NCBI GenBank assembly: GCA_050248915.1
Contig: JBFWRL010000001.1
Location: 1-64,000, forward strand
Length of the DNA stretch: 64,000 nt
From: GCA-2770975 sp050248915
GTDB taxonomy: Bacteria; Cyanobacteriota; Sericytochromatia; UBA7694
Reading direction: 5' to 3'
The notes below the pieces were generated by a model. That model saw nothing but the letters and a program-made list of their open reading frames with translations. It searched no databases and was not told where the DNA came from. Made by a program: the position numbers and the translations under genes. Positions 59,733 to 64,000 of this stretch are shown in pieces (within the stretch, counting starts at the first letter, position 1; the number at the start of each line of letters is the position of its first letter).

Positions 59733-61839
59733 CATTCAAGAAGGCATTATCGCCAAAAAAGTCTCCGAAATTCGCCATCTCATGAACACAGGCAACCTGA
59801 CAGAGGCCTTTGCCCGCTGCCAGAAATTTGCGGATAAATACCCGGAGTCGCATCTGGGTTGGTACCTGATGGGACTGGTCGCCGAACAACAGGGCAATCA
59901 GCATGAGGCCGAAGTGGCCTGGGAAACCACCTTGCTGCTCAAATCCGATGATGCCCTGACCCATTTTAAGCTGGGTATGTTGCTGCAGAGCCAGGGCACA
60001 ACAGAGCGCTCTCTGATGCATTTGGCGGCAGCGCGTGCCTTTGCCCCGGAGGAATCGGTGTATACCCGCACCTTGGCCCGTGTGCATATGATGTTGGGCA
60101 ATAACGAAGATCTGATGCTCTATGCCCGCGCCCTGTTGGAGCAAAACCCCAAAGATGGTGACGCCTTCTTTTTGTTGGGTTCGGGGTTGCACCTCTCGGG
60201 CAAATACCCCGATGCCGAACTGGCGCTCAGACAGGCCAGCGAATACGATCCCATCCATGTTTCAGCTTCGTTTCAATTGGGTTTGGTCCTACTCGAACAG
60301 CAGCGCCTTTCCGAAGCCGTGAGCGCGTTTGAGAACACACTCCGAGTGAGCCAGGGCCAGGGCGTTCAGGCCTCTTGGCTGGCCCGCGTCTGGGCTCTGC
60401 TGGGCCGGGCTTTCCATGCCCAAGGCCAAGTGGGGCCTGCGGCAGAGGCCTGGCAATCAGCTCTCAAACTCTGGCCCGACGGCCTGGCATGTACAGGTCT
60501 TTCCCTGCAATTGCCCGCAGTTTACCAAAAGCCCGAAGACATCTCAACCTGGCGCGAACACTTTGTCACAGGCCTCGAGACCCTCGAAGCCAAGGCCCGC
60601 GAGATCAGCTCCCCCTTGAGCGAGTATCTGCTGCCGCCCTTTGATCTGAGCCTGAGCGGCCAAGCAGATTTGGCGCTCAAACAGCGTGTGGGCCACTTTT
60701 ACCAAAGTTATTTAAGCGACCCCCACACTCCCACGGGCAGCCAGAAAAACAGCTTAACCCTGGTTTGGCTCGGCATCAGCCCACTCTGGGAACCCGCCCT
60801 GACGTCCCTGGCCAAAGCCCTGAACGCCTTGCTCCCACTGACCATTTTAACCAGCGAAGCAGAACTCGCCGAACGCTTGCTCAAAGCGGGTTTAACCGTT
60901 CAACCCGTGCCCTATCTGCGCGAGAATATCAAACAGGCGTTGCTGCACAGCCAACCCGATCACCTGCTCTATCTCGATCTGCGCAACCCGCTGGCATATA
61001 GTCTGGCCCTGGAAAAACTCGCCCCTGTGCAAAGTGTGCTCTGTTTACAGCCCGAAAGCACGGGCTTAAACACCCTCGATTATTTTTTCTCAGCCGCCGC
61101 CCTCGAACCGGCCCAGGCCGAAACACAGTACAGCGAAACCCTGGTCAAACTCAAAGCCTGGCCGATTCTGCCCACCCTGCCTGCCCTGCCCGCCTGGAAA
61201 AGCAAGCGCGATCTGCGCATCACCGAACTGGGTACCATTTATCTCTGTCCCGTTGAGAGCCACAAAATTCATCCTGACTTTGACCCAGCCCTGCAGGCCA
61301 TTCTCGAAAAAGACCGCAAGGCCTTTTTGTATTTTCTCTACCGCGAAGGAGATGTGGCCCATACCTATCTGCAGCAGCGCTTGCAAGAGCGTCTCGGGGC
61401 CCGTGCTGACAAGGCCAAATTTGTCAGTTGGGCCAACACAGAAGAATTGTTGCAGTATTTACACCGCGCCGATGTGGTGCTGGACACCCCCTATTGTGGG
61501 GGCCGCAGCCTGATCGGCTGGGCCATGGCCCTGGGTGTGCCGGTGATCAGCCTGGAAGGCAAAAGCCAACAGGGCCGCTGGGGCAGCAGTTTGAACAAAG
61601 CCCTGGGCCACCCTGAGTTCAATGCAGACAGCCTTGAAAAATACCCAGGCCTGGCCTGCACACATGCCAGTGCGGGGCCCCAGCGTGTTATTCTGAAAGC
61701 GAGTTTAACAGAGCGCTATTCTCAGCTCTGGAACCCAACTCAGGCCGCCCAAGAAATCGTGGCCGTTCTGAGCCAAAACCCGGCAGATCACAATCCGGCT
61801 CCCCCGACAGAGACCGACCAAGACGAAAAACAAGGATAA
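59725..61839 (+). CDS. TPR/GT41-like glycosyltransferase
   Basis: 704 residues. About seven TPR units cover residues 1-260. The C-terminal part is a GT41-type region with IYLCPVESHKIHPDFDPALQAIL and donor-site VVLDTPYCGGRSLIGWAMALGVPVISLEG. It is a paralogue of the gene at 41320: the HPDFD and LDTxYC elements recur. ATG overlaps the thioesterase stop. Donor and acceptor unknown; it may glycosylate a protein partner of the next TPR protein. Confidence 0.82.
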   Translation: MTSIQEGIIAKKVSEIRHLMNTGNLTEAFARCQKFADKYPESHLGWYLMGLVAEQQGNQHEAEVAWETTLLLKSDDALTHFKLGMLLQSQGTTERSLMHLAAARAFAPEESVYTRTLARVHMMLGNNEDLMLYARALLEQNPKDGDAFFLLGSGLHLSGKYPDAELALRQASEYDPIHVSASFQLGLVLLEQQRLSEAVSAFENTLRVSQGQGVQASWLARVWALLGRAFHAQGQVGPAAEAWQSALKLWPDGLACTGLSLQLPAVYQKPEDISTWREHFVTGLETLEAKAREISSPLSEYLLPPFDLSLSGQADLALKQRVGHFYQSYLSDPHTPTGSQKNSLTLVWLGISPLWEPALTSLAKALNALLPLTILTSEAELAERLLKAGLTVQPVPYLRENIKQALLHSQPDHLLYLDLRNPLAYSLALEKLAPVQSVLCLQPESTGLNTLDYFFSAAALEPAQAETQYSETLVKLKAWPILPTLPALPAWKSKRDLRITELGTIYLCPVESHKIHPDFDPALQAILEKDRKAFLYFLYREGDVAHTYLQQRLQERLGARADKAKFVSWANTEELLQYLHRADVVLDTPYCGGRSLIGWAMALGVPVISLEGKSQQGRWGSSLNKALGHPEFNADSLEKYPGLACTHASAGPQRVILKASLTERYSQLWNPTQAAQEIVAVLSQNPADHNPAPPTETDQDEKQG

Positions 61840-61843
61840 AGAC

Positions 61844-62875
61844 ATGTCTGAATTGGATCCCAAGATCAAAGCAGCCCAAGACGCTCTGAGCCAAGGCCAA
61901 AGCGCTGAGACAACCCGTATCTGCAATGAATTGCTCGCCAGCGAACCTAACAACGCCGAAGCCTTGCACCTTCTGGGGTTGGTCGCTTACCAAGCCCAAG
62001 ATTTTAAAACCGCTGAAGAAAAAATCCGCAAAGCAATTGAAATCAAAGCACAGCCCCATTTTTATAATAATTTGGGCAATGTACTCAGCGACCAGAATCA
62101 AAACGACAAGGCCCGCGAAATGTACCAAAGTGCCGTGCGGCTCAATCCGAGCTTCTCAGGCGGGTACAATAATCTCGGCAATATCTCGCGCAAAATGGGC
62201 AAAGTTGAAGAAGCGGTGTTTAATTACCAAAAAGCCCTGAAAGCCGATCCCAGCCAACCCGATGCGTATATCAACCTCGGCAATTTGTTCTTTGATATGG
62301 GCCGTTTCCCCCAGTCGATCGACAATTATAAAAAGGCCCTGGCGATCAACCCCAAAATGGTGCAGGCCCTGAACAATTTGGGCAGTCTTTACCACCACCA
62401 GGGCCAGGGTGAAGAGGCCAGTAAATATTATGCTCTGGCCCTCGAAACCAATCCCGACTTTTTGCCCGCTCTGTTTAATTTGGCCCACCTCAAACGCGAA
62501 CAGGGATTTATCGACGAAGCCCTGGCCCTCTACCAAAAATGTGTCGATAACAATGCCAATATGTTGGATGCCTATTTGAATATGGCCCGCATCTACCAAT
62601 TCCAGGGCAAGATCGAAGAGACGATCACCTGCTTAAACCATGTTCTGGAGCTCAATCCCCAGATTGCCGAAGCCGAAAACAGCCTGGCTTTAATTGCCCT
62701 GGAACGCGGCGATAAACAGACCGCCCTGAAACACTTCCACCGCGCCTTTGATATCGAGCCGCAGAACCCCGATGTGTGTTATAACATGGGCTCGCTGCTG
62801 CGCGAATTGGGCCAATTGGAAGCGGCTTCGCACTTTTTGAATATGGCCCTGCAATTGCAGGATGCACACGCTTAG
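61844..62875 (+). CDS. TPR-repeat protein
   Basis: 343 residues made almost wholly of about nine TPR units (FYNNLGNVLSDQNQNDKAREMYQSAVRLNP, AYINLGNLFFDMGRFPQSIDNYKKALAINP). No signal peptide or catalytic domain. AAGGA precedes the ATG; 4 nt after the GT41-like gene. Likely a scaffold or adaptor for the glycosyltransferase. Confidence 0.9.
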   Translation: MSELDPKIKAAQDALSQGQSAETTRICNELLASEPNNAEALHLLGLVAYQAQDFKTAEEKIRKAIEIKAQPHFYNNLGNVLSDQNQNDKAREMYQSAVRLNPSFSGGYNNLGNISRKMGKVEEAVFNYQKALKADPSQPDAYINLGNLFFDMGRFPQSIDNYKKALAINPKMVQALNNLGSLYHHQGQGEEASKYYALALETNPDFLPALFNLAHLKREQGFIDEALALYQKCVDNNANMLDAYLNMARIYQFQGKIEETITCLNHVLELNPQIAEAENSLALIALERGDKQTALKHFHRAFDIEPQNPDVCYNMGSLLRELGQLEAASHFLNMALQLQDAHA

Positions 62876-62953
62876 CTTTCAACGTGGCTTTACACGCACA
62901 GCCTTGAAGTGCTTGAATGAGAGAGAAGTTCAAAACAAGGAAATCAAGCCTGC

Positions 62954-64000
62954 ATGTCTGAGATTCACGCCCGATTGCCGCACCATGGAACCCCTGTAGG
63001 GGGAGCGCTCACACCGTTCAAGCCCGCTGCGCCTGCAGAAACAGTCAACAGTCCGGCAACAAACACAGATCGCATGATTCTCGAAGCCGGTGCTCAGGCC
63101 CCATTGAAACCCGATGGCAAACCCCTGCCCGCCCCCCTCAAGCTGATTCAAGACAGCCCCACTTCACTCTCAGAAAAAATCCGCAATACGGTCACGCCGC
63201 CTCCCGCCTGGGGCAGCACCTCTCAGGTCCAGGGCACCCTGCGCGATCTGCACGATGTGCAAGGCAACCGCGATGGGCTCTGGGACAACGAAAGCAAGCC
63301 CGCAGGCAGTGTCGGTGGCTTTGTGAAACAACAGCCCTTGCCCAGCAAAGCCCAAAATTGGGCCAGTGGCCTGGGAGATTTAGACAGTCAGATTCAAGCA
63401 TTGCAAGCCTTTCGCACAGAAAAGGAAGCCGCTTGGGGCCTGCCTGTGACCCAACTCGACTTGGCTCAGCTCAAAGACGGCAAGCTCTTTGCCGCCCAAA
63501 AGGCTATTGCCTTGACGCGCTTGGGCCGCACCCCGGCAGAGCTGACGGAGGGTTTTGTGGCAGCCAAAGGCCAGGTCAATGGCGTTAACATTGCCGATCG
63601 TGAGCTGTTTTGGCAGCGCTTTCATCCCCAGGGTGAACCCACAGGCAAGGTGATTGTGATGCTGCCGGGCTTTTTGCAGACCGGGCGCAACTTTTACGAA
63701 CAGGCCGACGCCCTGAGCAAAGCGGGGCACGATGTGCTGATCATGGACCAGCAATGGGGCGGTCAGACCAAAGGGGGCGAAGCTGGTCATGTTGATCGTG
63801 GCTATGGCATTACCCGCGATGTGGCGGCCATGGCAGCTTACGCCCAGACCCAGCTCGAAAAAGAGTACAAAGGCAAAGCGGGCGCAGAAGTGATTCTGAT
63901 GGGCACCAGCCTCGGCGGTGGCCCTGGCACCTTTGCGGCGTTGACCCTGAACGAACAGAACTTGATTGCCTTGGAAGGCCCCCCCATGCCCAAAGGTCTG
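62954..64000 (+). CDS. Alpha/beta hydrolase, partial (runs off the window)
   Basis: 349 codons are open to the right edge with no stop. Residues 1-205 are Pro/Ala-rich without signal. The hydrolase fold starts near residue 232 (KVIVMLPGFLQTGRNFYEQADAL) and the nucleophile elbow is GTSLGG (residues about 316-321), Ser as nucleophile. The Asp/His of the triad would be beyond the edge. Start 62954 has AAGGA twelve bases upstream; ATG downstream at 63074 is an alternative. Esterase, lipase or peptidase activity cannot be resolved. Confidence 0.85.
   Translation, partial: MSEIHARLPHHGTPVGGALTPFKPAAPAETVNSPATNTDRMILEAGAQAPLKPDGKPLPAPLKLIQDSPTSLSEKIRNTVTPPPAWGSTSQVQGTLRDLHDVQGNRDGLWDNESKPAGSVGGFVKQQPLPSKAQNWASGLGDLDSQIQALQAFRTEKEAAWGLPVTQLDLAQLKDGKLFAAQKAIALTRLGRTPAELTEGFVAAKGQVNGVNIADRELFWQRFHPQGEPTGKVIVMLPGFLQTGRNFYEQADALSKAGHDVLIMDQQWGGQTKGGEAGHVDRGYGITRDVAAMAAYAQTQLEKEYKGKAGAEVILMGTSLGGGPGTFAALTLNEQNLIALEGPPMPKGL

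Overview
The window comes from a diderm bacterium of roughly 50-55% GC. SLH-domain/beta-barrel outer-membrane protein, VKOR-DsbA fusion, SpoIID protein, ethylene-receptor-type kinase and several TPR glycosyltransferases together suggest a lineage near the non-photosynthetic cyanobacterial relatives. This is an inference; there is no rRNA or marker gene here to settle it. No prophage, insertion sequence or CRISPR array was recognised. Genes are tightly packed: many start/stop codons overlap by 4 nt, and four convergent pairs share a single YTAR tetranucleotide as both stop codons.

Left part (1-30 kb): a broken response-regulator start, comEA-comEC for DNA uptake, then a signalling island with a receiver-pseudokinase, a receiver-GGDEF diguanylate cyclase and a histidine kinase with a complete ethylene-binding domain. 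Next come a LysM protein, a small membrane protein, a 1498-aa multidomain glycosyltransferase with a GT2-like partner and rseP, then housekeeping genes (cmk, pcrA, cysE, cmoB), a 7TM sensor kinase and an orphan FliI-type ATPase coupled to a TPR protein.

Middle (30-36.6 kb), the most unusual part: a 42-aa, 13-cysteine metallothionein-like protein, too short for ordinary ORF calling, sits directly upstream of an ECF sigma factor with a CxC linker motif and a cysteine-rich tail of CorE type. Its 212-bp divergent leader holds four inverted repeats. Immediately downstream is a six-gene same-strand cluster: ferritin-like diiron oxygenase, 2Fe-2S ferredoxin, Rieske oxygenase, fatty-acid-hydroxylase/sterol-desaturase family protein, hexapeptide acyltransferase-like protein and GH3-type acyl-adenylating enzyme. 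It looks like an uncharacterised biosynthetic pathway for an oxidised acyl conjugate.

Right part (36.6-64 kb): envelope genes (barrel proteins, SDR epimerase, SLH-linker-barrel protein, a protein with eight copies of an unrecognised 38-residue repeat, SpoIID, c-type cytochrome lipoprotein), a K+ channel, VKOR-DsbA, tRNA-Lys(CUU) behind a near-consensus promoter, rho and rlmD. A second oxygenase cluster follows (Rieske, GNAT-like, diiron; opposing Rieske; Mpo1/DUF962 and acyl-CoA thioesterase), then TPR glycosyltransferase genes and an alpha/beta hydrolase cut by the window edge. The two clusters independently pair a diiron carboxylate enzyme with Rieske oxygenases, and both contain fatty-acid-type enzymes.
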